Assembly (NCBI RefSeq): GCF_031179985.1 | Contig: NZ_JAPSHJ010000027.1 | Span: forward strand, 1-50,070 | Length of the DNA: 50,070 nucleotides | Source of the DNA: Arthrobacter sp. | GTDB lineage: Bacteria > Actinomycetota > Actinomycetes > Actinomycetales > Micrococcaceae | Direction of reading: 5' to 3' | Part shown: piece after piece, positions 26,345 through 37,285 of the stretch | Layout: the number at the start of each line of letters is the position of its first letter | Position numbering within the stretch: position 1 is the stretch's first letter | Position numbers and translations under genes: made by a program | The notes under the pieces: generated by a model | What the model saw: the letters and a program-made list of their open reading frames with translations, nothing else | Told to the model about the DNA's origin: nothing | The model's database searches: none

Positions 26345-27019
26345 ATGAAGGCACGCATTCTGGTAGTGGACGATGACGAGGCGTTGGCCGAGATGATTGG
26401 CATTGTGCTGCGCAATGACGGCTTCGAGCCGGTTTTTTGTGCAGACGGCGGTCAGGCCCTGGAAATTTTCCGCTCCTCCAAGCCGGATCTCGTGCTGCTC
26501 GATCTCATGCTTCCCGGAGTTGATGGCATCGAGGTATGCCGTCAGATCCGGGGTGAATCCGACGTTCCGATTGTGATGCTAACGGCTAAATCCGATACCT
26601 CTGACGTGGTCCGTGGGCTGGAGTCAGGGGCCGATGACTATGTCCCTAAGCCCTTCAAACCCGCTGAACTCGTGGCACGGGTCCGGGCCCGACTGCGTCC
26701 GGGGGACCAGAAGGCCCCCGAGACTTTGCGTATCGCTGATATAACCATTGACGTTGCGGGCCACCTGGTAAGCCGAGGCAGCGAACGGATCTCACTGACT
26801 CCTTTGGAGTTCGATTTGCTGGTGGCCCTGGCCCGCAAGCCTTGGCAGGTGTTTACTCGTGAACTCCTTCTTGAACAGGTGTGGGGCTACCGCCATGCGG
26901 CCGACACGCGTCTGGTCAACGTCCATGTCCAGCGGTTGAGGTCAAAGATAGAGCGTGACCCTGAAGCCCCCGAAGTAGTATTGACGGTCCGTGGTGTCGG
27001 CTATAAAGCAGGTTCCTGA
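26345..27019 (+). CDS. mtrA: Response regulator MtrA
   Basis: OmpR/PhoB-type DNA-binding response regulator of the MtrAB two-component system, which coordinates cell-wall remodelling and division with DNA replication in actinobacteria. The receiver domain has the acidic cluster DDDE at 9-12, phospho-acceptor Asp53 in LLDLMLPGVDG and the conserved Lys102 in DDYVPKPFKP. The winged-helix domain ends with [31 protein letters not shown]. Length 224 residues. The ATG at 26345 gives the expected MKARILVVDDDE start. mtrB begins before this gene ends, and lpqB follows, the conserved order. Confidence 0.97.
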   Translation: MKARILVVDDDEALAEMIGIVLRNDGFEPVFCADGGQALEIFRSSKPDLVLLDLMLPGVDGIEVCRQIRGESDVPIVMLTAKSDTSDVVRGLESGADDYVPKPFKPAELVARVRARLRPGDQKAPETLRIADITIDVAGHLVSRGSERISLTPLEFDLLVALARKPWQVFTRELLLEQVWGYRHAADTRLVNVHVQRLRSKIERDPEAPEVVLTVRGVGYKAGS

Positions 27020-28976
27020 GCCTTCCAAAGGACGCTCCGGCGAGACGGATGCCCAGTCGCCACCGGTCGAACGCGTCGCGCCCAGCTCCACCAAACCAAC
27101 TCCGTCGCTGGAAACCGACAGGCCGCCGGTGCCTGAGCATGGTCCCGAACATACAGATGCGTTGGCCAATGTGCCTGCGCTGTCCTTCCGGGCCAGGCTC
27201 TGGGGACGGCGGGCGCAAATAGTAATACTGCGTGTGCTGAGACTCGTTCGGACCGGGCTAAGCCGGGCCTTGCCCGGGATCCGGTTCCTGCTTCGCTCCC
27301 TGCGCCGCCGGTGGCGTCGGTCCCTGCAGCTGCGAACGGTCCTCACAACGCTGTTGCTTTCGATCAGCTCTTTTGCCGTTGTAGGTGCCTATTTGTCGAA
27401 TCAAATTGCGAACAACCTGTTCCAGGAACGGCTGACCCAGGCAGAGTCTGAGACCCTGTACAACGTCAAGCAGGTCCAGGAAACGTTCGACGGCGCACAG
27501 GTCACCAATCAGTCCAGCGTCATCACGCTCGTCTACGACACCCTGAATGCCGTCGAAGGCCGTGGCAACGTGATTCAGAGGCGCTACGTCTTCGAAGCGA
27601 AGCCGGAGCAGACCAAACCCCGAAACCGGTGGGTGGAATCGCGGGCATCAGACCAGCTGACCATAAACGTCATCCCCCCGGAACTTCGAAGGGCGGTGCA
27701 GGAGTCCGGAAAAGAGCAGTTCTGGGCCTCTATGGAGTTTCCCGTCGGTACCGAGGACCGGCCAGGTATTGCGGTCGGAAACCTGGTGACTTTCAACGGT
27801 ACGGCCTACGAGCTGTACCTGATCTACGACCTCAATTCGGCACAAATGACTCTCGATGAAATCCAAAATGTACTGTGGGCAGGCGGCGCCGTCCTGGTTC
27901 TGATGATCGGTGCCATCGCCTGGTACGTAACGAGGAATGTGGTGAGCCCGGTCAGTCATGCCGCCCTCGTGTCCGAAAAGCTGGCCGCCGGCCAACTTCA
28001 GGAGCGGATGGTGGTCAAAGGCGAGGACGAAGTCGCGCGCCTGGGAGCATCCTTTAATCACATGGCTGCCAGCCTCCAGGAACAGATCACCCAGCTGGCG
28101 ACGCTTTCGCAAATGCAGCAGCGGTTCGTGTCAGACGTGTCCCATGAGCTCCGTACACCGCTGACAACTGTCCGGATGGCTGCTGAAGTCCTGTACGACG
28201 CCCGCCACGACTTTGACCCCATCAACAAGCGATCTGCTGAGCTTCTTTACAACCAGGTGGAACGATTCCAGTCACTGCTGGCGGATCTGCTGGAAATCTC
28301 ACGCTTCGATGCCGGAGTGGCAAGGCTCGACGCCGAGCCAACTGACATCTTGTCGCTTGTAACCCATGTGTTGGATGGGGTGGCACCCGTTGCCGCAGAA
28401 TACGGTTCCGAGATCGTGGTCATTTGCCGGGAGAAAGGCATCGTCGTGGAGATGGACGCTCGCCGGATCGACCGGATACTACGCAATCTTATTCTCAACG
28501 CGCTCGAACACGGTGAAGGAAAACCTATTCACGTTTCCGTTGCGGCGAATGAGTCTGCGGTCGCAATCGCCGTCCGGGACCATGGAATTGGAATGACCCC
28601 AACGGAGGCAGCACGGGTGTTCGACAGATTCTGGCGTGCGGACCCGGCGCGGGCACGCACCACCGGCGGCAGCGGATTGGGGCTGTCAATCGCAGCTGAG
28701 GACACAAAGTTGCACGATGGCTGGCTTCAAGCGTGGGGCAACAAGGGAGCAGGGTCCAATTTCAGGTTGACGCTTCCGCTCCGGCAGGGCGAAGCGATTG
28801 TGAAGTCGCCCCTTCAACTGGAGCCGGCCGACGTCGGGCTTTCCGTCCGTTCCGGCGATCGCTCCACACTGGTAGTCAACTCGGGTGCCCCGGCGAGCAA
28901 CACGCCTGCATTGGAGGCTGCCGGACAGGGAGTCCCTGAAGAAAGCGGCCGGGAAGAGGACACGCGTGATCACTGA
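26991..28976 (+). CDS. mtrB: Sensor histidine kinase MtrB
   Basis: Membrane histidine kinase that phosphorylates MtrA. Membrane helices lie at about residues 116-137 and 295-314 with an extracellular domain between; then HAMP (about 315-368), the HisKA helix with phospho-acceptor His385 in [10 protein letters not shown], and the ATPase domain with [18 protein letters not shown] and [11 protein letters not shown] disordered tail of about 60 residues ends the protein. With the GTG at 26991 the product is 661 residues and has an unusually long N-terminal cytoplasmic part (Pro-rich then Arg-rich, about 115 residues). The ribosome site there is poor; a GTG near 27129 preceded by AGG is an alternative. 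lpqB overlaps its end by 11 bases. Confidence 0.95.
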   Translation: MVSAIKQVPEPSKGRSGETDAQSPPVERVAPSSTKPTPSLETDRPPVPEHGPEHTDALANVPALSFRARLWGRRAQIVILRVLRLVRTGLSRALPGIRFLLRSLRRRWRRSLQLRTVLTTLLLSISSFAVVGAYLSNQIANNLFQERLTQAESETLYNVKQVQETFDGAQVTNQSSVITLVYDTLNAVEGRGNVIQRRYVFEAKPEQTKPRNRWVESRASDQLTINVIPPELRRAVQESGKEQFWASMEFPVGTEDRPGIAVGNLVTFNGTAYELYLIYDLNSAQMTLDEIQNVLWAGGAVLVLMIGAIAWYVTRNVVSPVSHAALVSEKLAAGQLQERMVVKGEDEVARLGASFNHMAASLQEQITQLATLSQMQQRFVSDVSHELRTPLTTVRMAAEVLYDARHDFDPINKRSAELLYNQVERFQSLLADLLEISRFDAGVARLDAEPTDILSLVTHVLDGVAPVAAEYGSEIVVICREKGIVVEMDARRIDRILRNLILNALEHGEGKPIHVSVAANESAVAIAVRDHGIGMTPTEAARVFDRFWRADPARARTTGGSGLGLSIAAEDTKLHDGWLQAWGNKGAGSNFRLTLPLRQGEAIVKSPLQLEPADVGLSVRSGDRSTLVVNSGAPASNTPALEAAGQGVPEESGREEDTRDH

Positions 28977-30699
28977 GAGCGCCCGCCGAAGGGTTATCCG
29001 TCCCATCGTGGCTTCCCTGACCGTCTTGCTGTTGCTGTTCGTCACTGCCTGCGCGCAAATTCCCCGGTCCGGTCCAGTGGGAAAAAGCACAGATGAAAGC
29101 GCGGGCAATCCTGACGCTCCCGTGTTTTTTCCTCAGGGGCCTCTTGATGGTGCCAGCCCGGAGTCCATCCTGGAGGGCTTCTACAGTGCCGGCAGCGGCT
29201 ACGAATCCGACTACGCTGTAGCCCGCCAGTTCCTCACCCAGGCATCGGCCGTCTCGTGGAAACCAGACCAGCGGACTCTAGTCTTCCGGTCGGCCCGAGT
29301 AGTCAAGACGGCCGTTGAAAATGTCTACAATTACGAACTTGACTTGTCCTACACAGTAGACGCCGACGGTGTGGCCACAGCCCTTCCTGAAGGAACCAAG
29401 GAGAATATTCCAGCGACGTTGACACAGGTCGACGGCGAATGGCGGGTTTCTGCCATACCGGATGGCACGGCTATTCCGGAAGAGAATTTCAGGATCATCT
29501 ACGGCCCTTACCCCATCTACTTCTATGACCACAGCTTCACTTACGCGGTTCCGGACGTCCGCTGGTTTATCAAGAAGAAAACGGTCAAGGCCATGACCAG
29601 CGCGCTCTTGGCGGGCCCGGCCCCGTACCTCCGCGGCGCAGTGGTGAGCGCGTTTCCGTCTGGAATGCGGCTCGCCCGGGAGTCTGTGCCCGTCGTTTCA
29701 GGAGCAGCTCAGGTCGACCTGACCGCAAAGGAGCTGAGGGAGTCTTCACCCGAGGACAGGTTGCGGATGCAGACCCAGTTGGCGCTGACGTTCCGAACCC
29801 AAGCCGATGTCATCAACGTGGAATTGCGGGCGGATCAGGATCTGGTCCGGGTCGAAGACAACGGATCCGTCCTTCCCCCGATACGCGACGTGAACGTTCC
29901 TTCCCGCCAGATAGCCGTCAACGGCAATGAGCTTGTTCGCTATGAAAACAACAGGATCTCGCCACTGCCCGATATGCAGTCCGTCAGTGGGCTGGGACCC
30001 CGATCGCCTGCAGAGTCGCCGGTATCCCAGACAGCTGCATTCCTCAACGGGGGTAGAACTACGCTTTATTCCATCCTTCCTGGACAACCGGCGAGGGCAC
30101 TGACCACGCGTAGCACACTGACCCATCCGTCCTTCGGCCGGAGCGACTGGGTGTGGACTGCCGGCCCTGGCGCCAACGGCTCCACAGAAGTGGTGGCGTT
30201 CCGGCCGGTCAATGTTGCGGAAGGCGGTGCGGTTCCGACGGTTTCCCTGGCGCCGTCCTGGCTCGCCGGCAGAAATGTGAAGGAGTTCAGGGTCTCCCGT
30301 GAAGGCGTGCGTGCCCTGGTAATTTCAGAGCAGAACGGAAAATCACGCGTGCAGGTGACGGGCATCGTCCGTAATGCAGACGGGACTCCCCGTGACCTGA
30401 CTGCACCGATTACCTTGGTCTCGTCAAAGGAAGCGGATCAAGGGGTGTGGGTGAATGACACCACGGTGGCAGTCATGAAGACCGCCGTGAATGCAAATGA
30501 CTCTGTCTCGCCTGAACTGCTCACGTTGACGTCCTCACCCCCGCAGCAGCTTGCACCGTGGCCGGGACTGACCGCGATCAGCGCAGGAAACGGGGCCGAA
30601 GAGATCTTTGGCCAGTCTTCAGAAGGCATCTTCCAACGGCTCGGCAACGGCTGGTCACCACAGCTGAAGGGGCCAGTGGATCCGTCCTTCCCCGGCTGA
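28966..30699 (+). CDS. lpqB: Lipoprotein LpqB, MtrAB accessory protein
   Basis: Extracellular lipoprotein that interacts with the MtrB sensor domain and modulates MtrA phosphorylation in mycobacteria. The GTG at 28966 has GGAAGAGGA five bases upstream and gives 577 residues with a signal sequence ending in the lipobox VTAC (Cys29). A GerMN domain is suggested at about residues 180-330 ([23 protein letters not shown]), followed by a C-terminal LpqB beta-propeller region. The start overlaps mtrB, showing translational coupling. The gene order mtrA-mtrB-lpqB is conserved across actinobacteria. Confidence 0.95.
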   Translation: MITESARRRVIRPIVASLTVLLLLFVTACAQIPRSGPVGKSTDESAGNPDAPVFFPQGPLDGASPESILEGFYSAGSGYESDYAVARQFLTQASAVSWKPDQRTLVFRSARVVKTAVENVYNYELDLSYTVDADGVATALPEGTKENIPATLTQVDGEWRVSAIPDGTAIPEENFRIIYGPYPIYFYDHSFTYAVPDVRWFIKKKTVKAMTSALLAGPAPYLRGAVVSAFPSGMRLARESVPVVSGAAQVDLTAKELRESSPEDRLRMQTQLALTFRTQADVINVELRADQDLVRVEDNGSVLPPIRDVNVPSRQIAVNGNELVRYENNRISPLPDMQSVSGLGPRSPAESPVSQTAAFLNGGRTTLYSILPGQPARALTTRSTLTHPSFGRSDWVWTAGPGANGSTEVVAFRPVNVAEGGAVPTVSLAPSWLAGRNVKEFRVSREGVRALVISEQNGKSRVQVTGIVRNADGTPRDLTAPITLVSSKEADQGVWVNDTTVAVMKTAVNANDSVSPELLTLTSSPPQQLAPWPGLTAISAGNGAEEIFGQSSEGIFQRLGNGWSPQLKGPVDPSFPG

Positions 30700-30717
30700 A
30701 TTCACCGTGGGCAGGAC

Positions 30718-31761
30718 GTGTCACGCACGGCAGTTGGCGCGGTTTTCCACGCCGCGTTGTCCACATTGGAGCAGTTCTCCCTGTCGAAGCGATCCGTAGC
30801 GAAGAACACTGGGACAATGAAGCTTCATACGGTCTCGGCTGACCCAGATCTGGCGCCCTCCGTAACCACGCCCGCGAAGCATCGGGGCAGTTATTCCAAG
30901 AGCCTGTGGAGGTGGAGCGATGCGCTGGCTGTTTCTTTCGCGGAACTTCTGGCGCTCATATCCCCGGTTGACTGTGTCTGCTGTGGTGCTGAAGACAGTT
31001 CCCTTTGTGCTTCCTGCGAGCGGCAACTCCAGCGGCTGACCCGCACGCCTTTCAGAGCTGAAGGCCAGGCTCCGGCGCTGATGGACGTTGACGGCTCGGT
31101 CATTCTGCCGGTAGTGGCAGCTGCCGTTTATCGGGAGGAGATGGCCCAGGCCATCCTCACCTTCAAAAGACGTGGCCAGCATCAGCTGGAAAACGCCCTC
31201 GCCAAGGGCCTGGGCCGGGCCCTCCGTTCGAGCCTGGGCGAACGCACCAACGTGAGGCTCGTGCCGGTCCCGAGCAGTGCGGCTGCCTACAGGAAGCGCG
31301 GGTTCAGTCCTGTACATCTTCTGTTGCACAACCTGTGGCTGCACCGGGAGCTTGCAGGGTTTGTTGTCGTCGACGCCCTGACAAAAACCAGCTGGCTCAA
31401 CGGGGGAACGATGGCACCCGGCGGAGTCGCCGCACTCCCTCGGGTGGTGAATAACAACGGGCAAAAAGGCTTGGGCAGGGGGCAGCGTGCGCGGCGTGTG
31501 AGAGGCTCCATGATGTCCCGGATTACGCGCCGGCGACTGATCCGGGGGCAGCCCTGCATCATTGTCGACGATGTCCTCACCACCGGTGCAACATTGGCCG
31601 AAGCCGCACGGGCGCTGCATGCCGCCGGGGGCATCGTGCTCGGTGCAGTGGTCTTGTCCGCGACGAGCGCGCCCGACGCCGGCGGGGTGGTTCCGGAGGT
31701 CCGGCGGGGCAGTGATGGCCACAAGGACTTAGAAAAAAATAAACGGCGAAAAGATGAATAA
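30718..31761 (+). CDS. ComF-family phosphoribosyltransferase-like protein
   Basis: Double-zinc-ribbon plus phosphoribosyltransferase protein related to ComF/GntX; in competent bacteria ComF aids DNA uptake. A zinc ribbon CVCCG...CASC lies near residues 87-102, and the PRPP-binding loop CIIVDDVLTTGATLAEAA near 280-297. The C-terminus is highly charged. With the GTG at 30718 the product is 347 residues; an internal ATG at 30817 would give a 314-residue form closer to the first recognisable domain, so the start is uncertain. It follows lpqB by 18 bases, the same position as Rv3242c in mycobacteria. No other competence genes are visible. Confidence 0.85.
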   Translation: MSRTAVGAVFHAALSTLEQFSLSKRSVAKNTGTMKLHTVSADPDLAPSVTTPAKHRGSYSKSLWRWSDALAVSFAELLALISPVDCVCCGAEDSSLCASCERQLQRLTRTPFRAEGQAPALMDVDGSVILPVVAAAVYREEMAQAILTFKRRGQHQLENALAKGLGRALRSSLGERTNVRLVPVPSSAAAYRKRGFSPVHLLLHNLWLHRELAGFVVVDALTKTSWLNGGTMAPGGVAALPRVVNNNGQKGLGRGQRARRVRGSMMSRITRRRLIRGQPCIIVDDVLTTGATLAEAARALHAAGGIVLGAVVLSATSAPDAGGVVPEVRRGSDGHKDLEKNKRRKDE

Positions 31762-31903
31762 CGGGTAGCTATGAACTAACGTCGGTTGTGGGTACCAAGA
31801 TCAGTTGTACCTGTCGATAGCGGCTCGAAAGGGGGCTCGACTGTCAATCAGATCGGCCCCGGAAGTGCCGCCGTCGTGTCACCGAAGTCATTTGGAGGGC
31901 ACC

Positions 31904-32626
31904 ATGGAGTTCATGATCAGCGGACGGAATTTGACGGTTTCAGACCGCTTCCGCGAATACGCCGGCGAGAAGATTTCAAAGATTGAGTCGCTGGGGGACA
32001 AGGTCCAGAGGGTAGACGCAAAGGTTTCGAAAGAGACCGGTACGCGGCAGACCGGCGATCAGCTCACAGTTGAAGTGACAGTTTTGGGACGCGGCCCCGT
32101 AATCCGCGCGGAAGCCAGCGCGGCGGACAAATTCGCTGCTTTTGACTTGGCTTACAACAAACTCCTTGAACGGTTGCGGAGGGCGAAGGACCGGAAGAAG
32201 GTCCACCACGGACGGCACACGCCCAAGGCTGTCCGGGAAGCTACAGCAGCACTGGAGCCTGCCAGCCCCAGCGGGCCCCTCTACGCGGATACCAGCAGCC
32301 GCAAGCCCCCTGTCGCGCCTGCGGCGGAAAAGTCACCGTACGACGTCGACAACGATATTCCAGCCGGTGATTCGCCTGTGCTGATCAGGCGGAAGGTCTT
32401 CCCTGCGGCCTCCCTGAGTCTCGACGACGCTGTCGACAACATGGAGCTGGTCGGCCATGACTTCTATCTCTTTGTGGATAAGGAGACCAACGCCCCCTCC
32501 GTCGTTTACCGGCGTCGTGGCTGGACCTATGGAGTCATTACCCTGGATCAGTTCTGCGAACCGGGTGCCTTGCTTGAGGACAAAATCATCGCTTACCGCT
32601 CCGACGATCAGGCAGCGAACGCCTAA
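31904..32626 (+). CDS. hpf: Long-form ribosome hibernation promoting factor
   Basis: Binds the 30S decoding region and promotes ribosome inactivation and dimer formation in stationary phase. The N-terminal S30AE domain spans about residues 1-105 (MEFMISGRNLTVSDRFREYA); a linker follows; the C-terminal dimerisation domain (SPVLIRRKVFPAASLSLDDAVDNMELVGHDFYLFV) spans about 180-238. The ATG at 31904 has TGGAGGG five bases upstream. Length 240 residues. The 142-base gap before it suggests its own promoter; I see an inverted repeat GGTAC/GTACC at 31791-31811 and a repeated GGCTCGA but no clear -10. Its place between comF and secA matches Rv3241c. Confidence 0.95.
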   Translation: MEFMISGRNLTVSDRFREYAGEKISKIESLGDKVQRVDAKVSKETGTRQTGDQLTVEVTVLGRGPVIRAEASAADKFAAFDLAYNKLLERLRRAKDRKKVHHGRHTPKAVREATAALEPASPSGPLYADTSSRKPPVAPAAEKSPYDVDNDIPAGDSPVLIRRKVFPAASLSLDDAVDNMELVGHDFYLFVDKETNAPSVVYRRRGWTYGVITLDQFCEPGALLEDKIIAYRSDDQAANA

Positions 32627-32658
32627 GCTGGAGGAGACCATCCAACGAAAGGATTGAT

Positions 32659-33933
32659 GTGAGTGCATCGCTGAGCCTGATCCAGGCCAGGCGGATTGCA
32701 CTTGCAGCGCAGCAATTGGATAAGGTACGGCCCGCCGGCCCCGTGACATCACGGGCGGTGGGCCGTACCTTTGCCCGCCTGCATCTGGTGCAGATAGATT
32801 CTGTCAACGTCCTGGCCCGCAGCCACTTTCTCCCTTTTTTCTCCCGGCTGGGAAACTATGACCGGAAAATACTGCAGCGAATGGCGGCAACACATCCCCG
32901 CCGAATGATGGAGTACTGGGCGCATGAAGCCTGCTTCATCCTGCCTGATCACTTCCACGACCTCGTACTCTGGCAGAACCGGAAATGGGTAGGCGCCGGA
33001 GGCATGGATCCCATACTTCGTGAGGACGTGGCGAATCAGGTGTTGGGGGAGCTTTCGAAGGGTAAGCCCCGGACAGCCGCGGAACTCACAGCCCGGATCG
33101 GCCATGTGGAGGACCGTCGCCAGGACAATTGGGGATGGAACTGGAACGCCGTCAAAAGGGTCCTTGAGCACCTGTTTGAAGAAGGCGTGGTCTCGGCTGC
33201 GTCCCGGACAGAACAGTTTGAACGCCGATACACTCTGACTTCGAAGATCCTGCCGGCAGCAACCGTTGAACCCTCGGCTGATCGAGACCCGGATTCCGCG
33301 ATGGACCGGCTCATTGAAGCTGCAGCGAGGGCTCACGGCATCGGAACAGTACGCTGTTTTGCCGACTACTTCCGGACACCACTGCGCGCCGGGGCTGCCT
33401 CGGTGGAGCGTCTTGTGGAGCAAGGACGTCTTCAACCTGTCATGGTTGAAGGGTGGGATAAACCGCTGTACAGACATGCGGAGGCAAAGCTTCCACGCGC
33501 GGCAACGGGCAGGGCGCTGCTGAGCCCCTTCGACTCGCTTGTGTTTGAGCGTAAGCGGCTGGAGGCTCTGTTCGGATTCCACTACAGGATTGAAATCTAT
33601 ACTCCCGAGGCCAAGAGGAGGTTCGGGTACTACGTCCTGCCGTTCCTGCTTCGCGACGGAATCGTGGCCCGGGTTGACCTGAAGGCGGACCGCATAACGG
33701 GAAGACTGCTGGCGAGGGCTGCGTATGCAGAGCCCAATGCGCCTGATGACACTGCTGTGGAGCTTGCCGACGAGCTGAGACTTATGGCCGAGTGGCTCGA
33801 ACTGGATGAGGTGGTCGTCTTCCCGATGGGGGATCTGGGGCCCGCCTTGGCGGATGAAATGGCCCGGCCCCGGGTTGGGTATCAGCTCTCAGGGAACACT
33901 AACCGCGTGGCCAGTGTCTCTCACGTAGACTGA
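32659..33933 (+). CDS. Winged-helix DNA glycosylase of the AlkZ/YcaQ (HTH_42) family
   Basis: Family of DNA glycosylases that excise alkylated bases and unhook interstrand crosslinks. The catalytic motif is visible as QID at residues 45-47 (in HLVQIDSVNVLARSH); Q-x-D is the E. coli YcaQ (AlkX) type, while antibiotic self-resistance AlkZ enzymes carry Q-x-Q. Three winged-helix segments follow; conserved blocks include MMEYWAHEACFI and LLSPFDSLVFERKRLEALFGFHYRIE. Length 424 residues. The GTG at 32659 has GGA six bases upstream. It sits between hpf and secA without an obvious functional link. No biosynthetic cluster for a crosslinking antibiotic is visible. Confidence 0.9.
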   Translation: MSASLSLIQARRIALAAQQLDKVRPAGPVTSRAVGRTFARLHLVQIDSVNVLARSHFLPFFSRLGNYDRKILQRMAATHPRRMMEYWAHEACFILPDHFHDLVLWQNRKWVGAGGMDPILREDVANQVLGELSKGKPRTAAELTARIGHVEDRRQDNWGWNWNAVKRVLEHLFEEGVVSAASRTEQFERRYTLTSKILPAATVEPSADRDPDSAMDRLIEAAARAHGIGTVRCFADYFRTPLRAGAASVERLVEQGRLQPVMVEGWDKPLYRHAEAKLPRAATGRALLSPFDSLVFERKRLEALFGFHYRIEIYTPEAKRRFGYYVLPFLLRDGIVARVDLKADRITGRLLARAAYAEPNAPDDTAVELADELRLMAEWLELDEVVVFPMGDLGPALADEMARPRVGYQLSGNTNRVASVSHVD

Positions 33934-33975
33934 ACACGCCAGAATTCGGCAGCTTGAGACTGGGAGCAACTTCAC

Positions 33976-36714
33976 GTGGCATCACTTATCGAAAAACTTC
34001 TCCGTACGGGTGACAAAAAAACCCTGAGGCAACTGCGGAACTATGCTGATTCCATTAATGCCCTGGAAGACTCATTCAAAACCTTCACGGATGCTGAACT
34101 GCGGGAAGAAACCGACCGCCTCCGGGAGCGTCACCAGGACGGTGAGAAGCTGGATGAGCTCCTGCCCGAAGCTTTCGCCGCCGTTCGGGAAGCATCTTCC
34201 CGAACCCTGGGCCTGCGCCATTTCGATGTGCAGCTCATGGGTGGGGCTGCGCTGCACCTGGGCAACATCGCCGAAATGAAAACCGGTGAAGGCAAGACCC
34301 TCGTGGCCACAGCTCCGGCCTACCTGAACGCATTGACCGGCAAAGGCGTCCACGTCGTCACGGTCAACGACTACCTGGCCGAATACCAGTCGGACCTGAT
34401 GGGCCGCGTCTACCGCTTCCTGGGCTTGACCAGCGGATGCATCCTTTCGAATCAGGATCCCTCCGTCCGCCGTGAGCAGTACGCCGCTGACATCACCTAT
34501 GGCACCAATAACGAATTCGGCTTCGACTACCTGCGCGACAACATGGCGTGGGACCAGTCAGAACTCGTCCAGCGCGGCCACAACTTCGCTATCGTCGATG
34601 AGGTCGACTCCATCCTCATCGACGAGGCCCGTACCCCGCTCATCATTTCCGGCCCGGCACAGGGCGATACGAACCGCTGGTACAGCGAGTTCGCCAAGGT
34701 AGTGATGCGTCTCCAGCCCGAACGGGACTATGAGGTGGACGAAAAGAAGCGTACCGTCGGTGTTCTTGAGGCAGGGATCGAGAAGGTCGAAGACTACCTC
34801 GGAATCCAGAACCTCTACGAATCAGCCAACACGCCGCTGATCGGCTTCCTCAACAACGCAATCAAGGCCAAAGAACTCTTCAAGCGGGATAAGGACTACG
34901 TCATTCTCGACGGCGAAGTCCTGATTGTTGACGAACACACCGGCCGCATCTTGGCCGGACGCCGCTACAACGAGGGCATGCACCAGGCCATCGAAGCCAA
35001 GGAAGGCGTCGAGATCAAGGCCGAGAACCAGACCTTGGCCACGGTGACGCTGCAGAACTACTTCCGTATGTACAGCAAGCTCTCCGGCATGACGGGTACG
35101 GCCGAAACCGAAGCCGCGGAATTCATGGGCACCTACAAGCTCGGGGTCGTTGCCATTCCGACCAACCGGGATATGCAGCGGATTGACCAGTCCGACCTCG
35201 TCTACAAGAACGAGACTGTGAAGTTCGATGCCGTCGTCAAGGACATCGCTGAACGCCACGAAAAGGGGCAGCCGATTCTGGTCGGCACCACCAGTGTTGA
35301 AAAGAGCGAGTACCTTTCGCGTCTCCTTGCCAAGGAGGGCATACGGCATGAGGTTCTGAACGCAAAGAACCATGCCCGCGAGGCCGCCATTGTTGCCCAG
35401 GCCGGACGCAAGGGCGCCGTCACTGTGGCCACCAACATGGCCGGTCGCGGTACTGACATCATGCTTGGCGGCAACGCTGAATTCACCGCAGTGGCCGAAC
35501 TCGCCAAAAAGGGACTGGATCCTGAGGAAAACTCGGAGGAATACGAATCTGCCTGGCCGGCTGCCTTTGAAGCCGCCAAGCAGGCCGTCAAGGACGAGCA
35601 CGAAGAGGTTTTGAACCTCGGTGGCCTCTACGTCCTGGGCACGGAGCGCCACGAATCACGAAGGATCGACAACCAGTTGCGCGGCCGCTCCGGCCGTCAG
35701 GGAGACCCAGGCGAGTCACGCTTCTACCTGTCTCTCACGGACGACCTCATGCGACTCTTCAACTCCGGCGCCGCAGAGCGTCTGATGAACAGTTCTGTCC
35801 CTGACGACGTCGCCCTTGAATCCAAGCTGGTGTCCCGTGCCATCGCCTCGGCCCAGGGGCAGGTGGAGGGACGCAACGCCGAGCAGCGCAAAAACGTGCT
35901 CAAGTACGACGACGTCCTCAACCGCCAGCGTGAAGCCATCTATGGCGACCGGCGTCGGATCCTCGAGGGCGATGACCTCCACGAAAAGGTGCAGTACTTC
36001 CTCGAAGACACCATCAACTCCTTCATCGACGAAGCTACCGCTGAGGGGAACGGAGATGACTGGGACTTCAACCAGTTGTGGACCAACCTCAAGACTCTGT
36101 ATCCCGTTAGCGTCACGCCTCATGACATCATCGATGAAGCCGGCGGGAAGTCACGCATTACAGCAGAATTCCTCCGCGAGGAGATCCTTTCCGATGCCCG
36201 CCTGGTCTACACGGCACGAGAAGAATCCATCGGGTCAGAGAGCATGCGGGAACTTGAGCGCAGGGTTGTCCTTTCGGTGATTGGCCGCAAATGGCAGGAA
36301 CACCTGTACGAGATGGACTATCTGAAGGAGGGCATTGGCCTCCGGGCGATGGCCCAGCGCGATCCGCTCGTTGAGTACCAGCGCGAAGGGTTCATCATGT
36401 TCCAGGCCATGATGGAAGCCATCCGGGAAGAAAGCATTGGATTCCTGTTCAACCTTGAGGTGGAAGTGACGCCCGCTGAAGATGTGGTCGTCGCCGATGC
36501 CCAAGGTGAGCATACGGAGCACCACACTCCGCAGATCAAGGCAGCTGGTCTCCAGGCTCCCGAGAAACCCGCCCAACTTCAGTACACGGCGCCGAGCGAA
36601 GACGGCTCCAGCCAGACCCGCGTGGAGACCAAGTCGACGGGCCGTTCAGGTAACCCAGCGAAAGCTGCAGCCCAGGATGTCGGAAGACGGAACAACAAGA
36701 AGAAGCGTCGCTGA
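33976..36714 (+). CDS. secA: Preprotein translocase ATPase SecA
   Basis: Motor ATPase that drives secretory proteins through the SecYEG channel. Walker A is at residues 101-108 (MKTGEGKT), the DEAD-like Walker B in [16 protein letters not shown], and the helicase motif [14 protein letters not shown] is intact. Length 912 residues, the housekeeping SecA1 size. The C-terminal zinc-binding Cys/His motif of proteobacterial SecA is absent; the tail is Lys/Arg-rich, as usual in actinobacteria. The GTG at 33976 has GGGAG nine bases upstream. It converges with the Rv3235-family gene. Confidence 0.97.
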   Translation: MASLIEKLLRTGDKKTLRQLRNYADSINALEDSFKTFTDAELREETDRLRERHQDGEKLDELLPEAFAAVREASSRTLGLRHFDVQLMGGAALHLGNIAEMKTGEGKTLVATAPAYLNALTGKGVHVVTVNDYLAEYQSDLMGRVYRFLGLTSGCILSNQDPSVRREQYAADITYGTNNEFGFDYLRDNMAWDQSELVQRGHNFAIVDEVDSILIDEARTPLIISGPAQGDTNRWYSEFAKVVMRLQPERDYEVDEKKRTVGVLEAGIEKVEDYLGIQNLYESANTPLIGFLNNAIKAKELFKRDKDYVILDGEVLIVDEHTGRILAGRRYNEGMHQAIEAKEGVEIKAENQTLATVTLQNYFRMYSKLSGMTGTAETEAAEFMGTYKLGVVAIPTNRDMQRIDQSDLVYKNETVKFDAVVKDIAERHEKGQPILVGTTSVEKSEYLSRLLAKEGIRHEVLNAKNHAREAAIVAQAGRKGAVTVATNMAGRGTDIMLGGNAEFTAVAELAKKGLDPEENSEEYESAWPAAFEAAKQAVKDEHEEVLNLGGLYVLGTERHESRRIDNQLRGRSGRQGDPGESRFYLSLTDDLMRLFNSGAAERLMNSSVPDDVALESKLVSRAIASAQGQVEGRNAEQRKNVLKYDDVLNRQREAIYGDRRRILEGDDLHEKVQYFLEDTINSFIDEATAEGNGDDWDFNQLWTNLKTLYPVSVTPHDIIDEAGGKSRITAEFLREEILSDARLVYTAREESIGSESMRELERRVVLSVIGRKWQEHLYEMDYLKEGIGLRAMAQRDPLVEYQREGFIMFQAMMEAIREESIGFLFNLEVEVTPAEDVVVADAQGEHTEHHTPQIKAAGLQAPEKPAQLQYTAPSEDGSSQTRVETKSTGRSGNPAKAAAQDVGRRNNKKKRR

Positions 36715-36726
36715 CCTGATAGTCAG

Positions 36727-36744
36727 GGAAATCAGCCGATTTCC
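36727..36744. terminator. Hairpin between convergent secA and Rv3235-family genes
   Basis: A perfect 7-bp stem (GGAAATC with GATTTCC) around a four-base loop spans the stop of the leftward gene, 12 bases after the secA stop. There is no T-run. A short CTGAC/GTCAG repeat lies beside it. It may serve both genes as a weak bidirectional terminator. Confidence 0.4.
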
Positions 36745-37247
36745 AGGACCGTGATCCTCCATACCTTGTTGTTCCGTTCCAGCCGTAATGCCACTGCACG
36801 TGCCCGCGTCTCATCCACTACGACGGCGCTGGCTTCGTAGACGTCAGCCGTCACTTCTGAGGCGCGCACAGAGCGTACGGCAGGATTTCGGTACACACCG
36901 GAGGCAGACGGGGAAAGGCTCTGCCTGTTAAGCCGAATGAGGGCTGCCCGATGTTGAAGGGCCGCCAGGCACTGCTGGTCGAGGCGTCGAGCCAATTGGT
37001 GAACAGGACGGGTACCGGCGAGGACTTCTATGGCAGCCTGAACTGTCCCTCGCGCAATGGCGCAGACCTCGCGATGGTCTGTGGCCGCCCTCAGGCTGCT
37101 CACGGGATTGTTCGTTGCTTCCCCGGCGTGTTTCAGCGCTGAAAGGGGCTCGCCCGCAGGGGCGACGGCTGAAGGGAACGCGTGAACAGCCGGGTCCGTA
37201 TTGGATACAGGGTCCTGCTTGCTCCGAACTACCGTTACTGCACTCAT
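36732..37247 (-). CDS. Rv3235-family protein
   Basis: A 171-residue protein resembling the actinobacterial Rv3235 family. The first 60 residues are disordered (Pro/Ala/Ser-rich). The conserved part starts at CAIARGTVQAAIEVLAGTRPVHQLARRLDQQCLAALQHRAAL and ends with a beta-rich stretch (ARAVALRLERNNKVWRITVLEIG). No signal peptide or membrane helix. The ATG at 37247 has GAAGGATC five bases upstream. Family function is unknown. It lies 38 bases downstream of the LysM gene on the same strand, suggesting an operon; in mycobacteria Rv3235 also lies near secA1. Confidence 0.85.
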   Translation of the reverse strand: MSAVTVVRSKQDPVSNTDPAVHAFPSAVAPAGEPLSALKHAGEATNNPVSSLRAATDHREVCAIARGTVQAAIEVLAGTRPVHQLARRLDQQCLAALQHRAALIRLNRQSLSPSASGVYRNPAVRSVRASEVTADVYEASAVVVDETRARAVALRLERNNKVWRITVLEIG

Positions 37248-37285
37248 AGTGATCCTTCGATAGATGTTGGGTTGGCCGGCGCCGC

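Noticed and set aside
34072..35652. Minus-strand open frames opposite secA
   Set aside because: Shadows of SecA coding sequence without motifs or ribosome sites.
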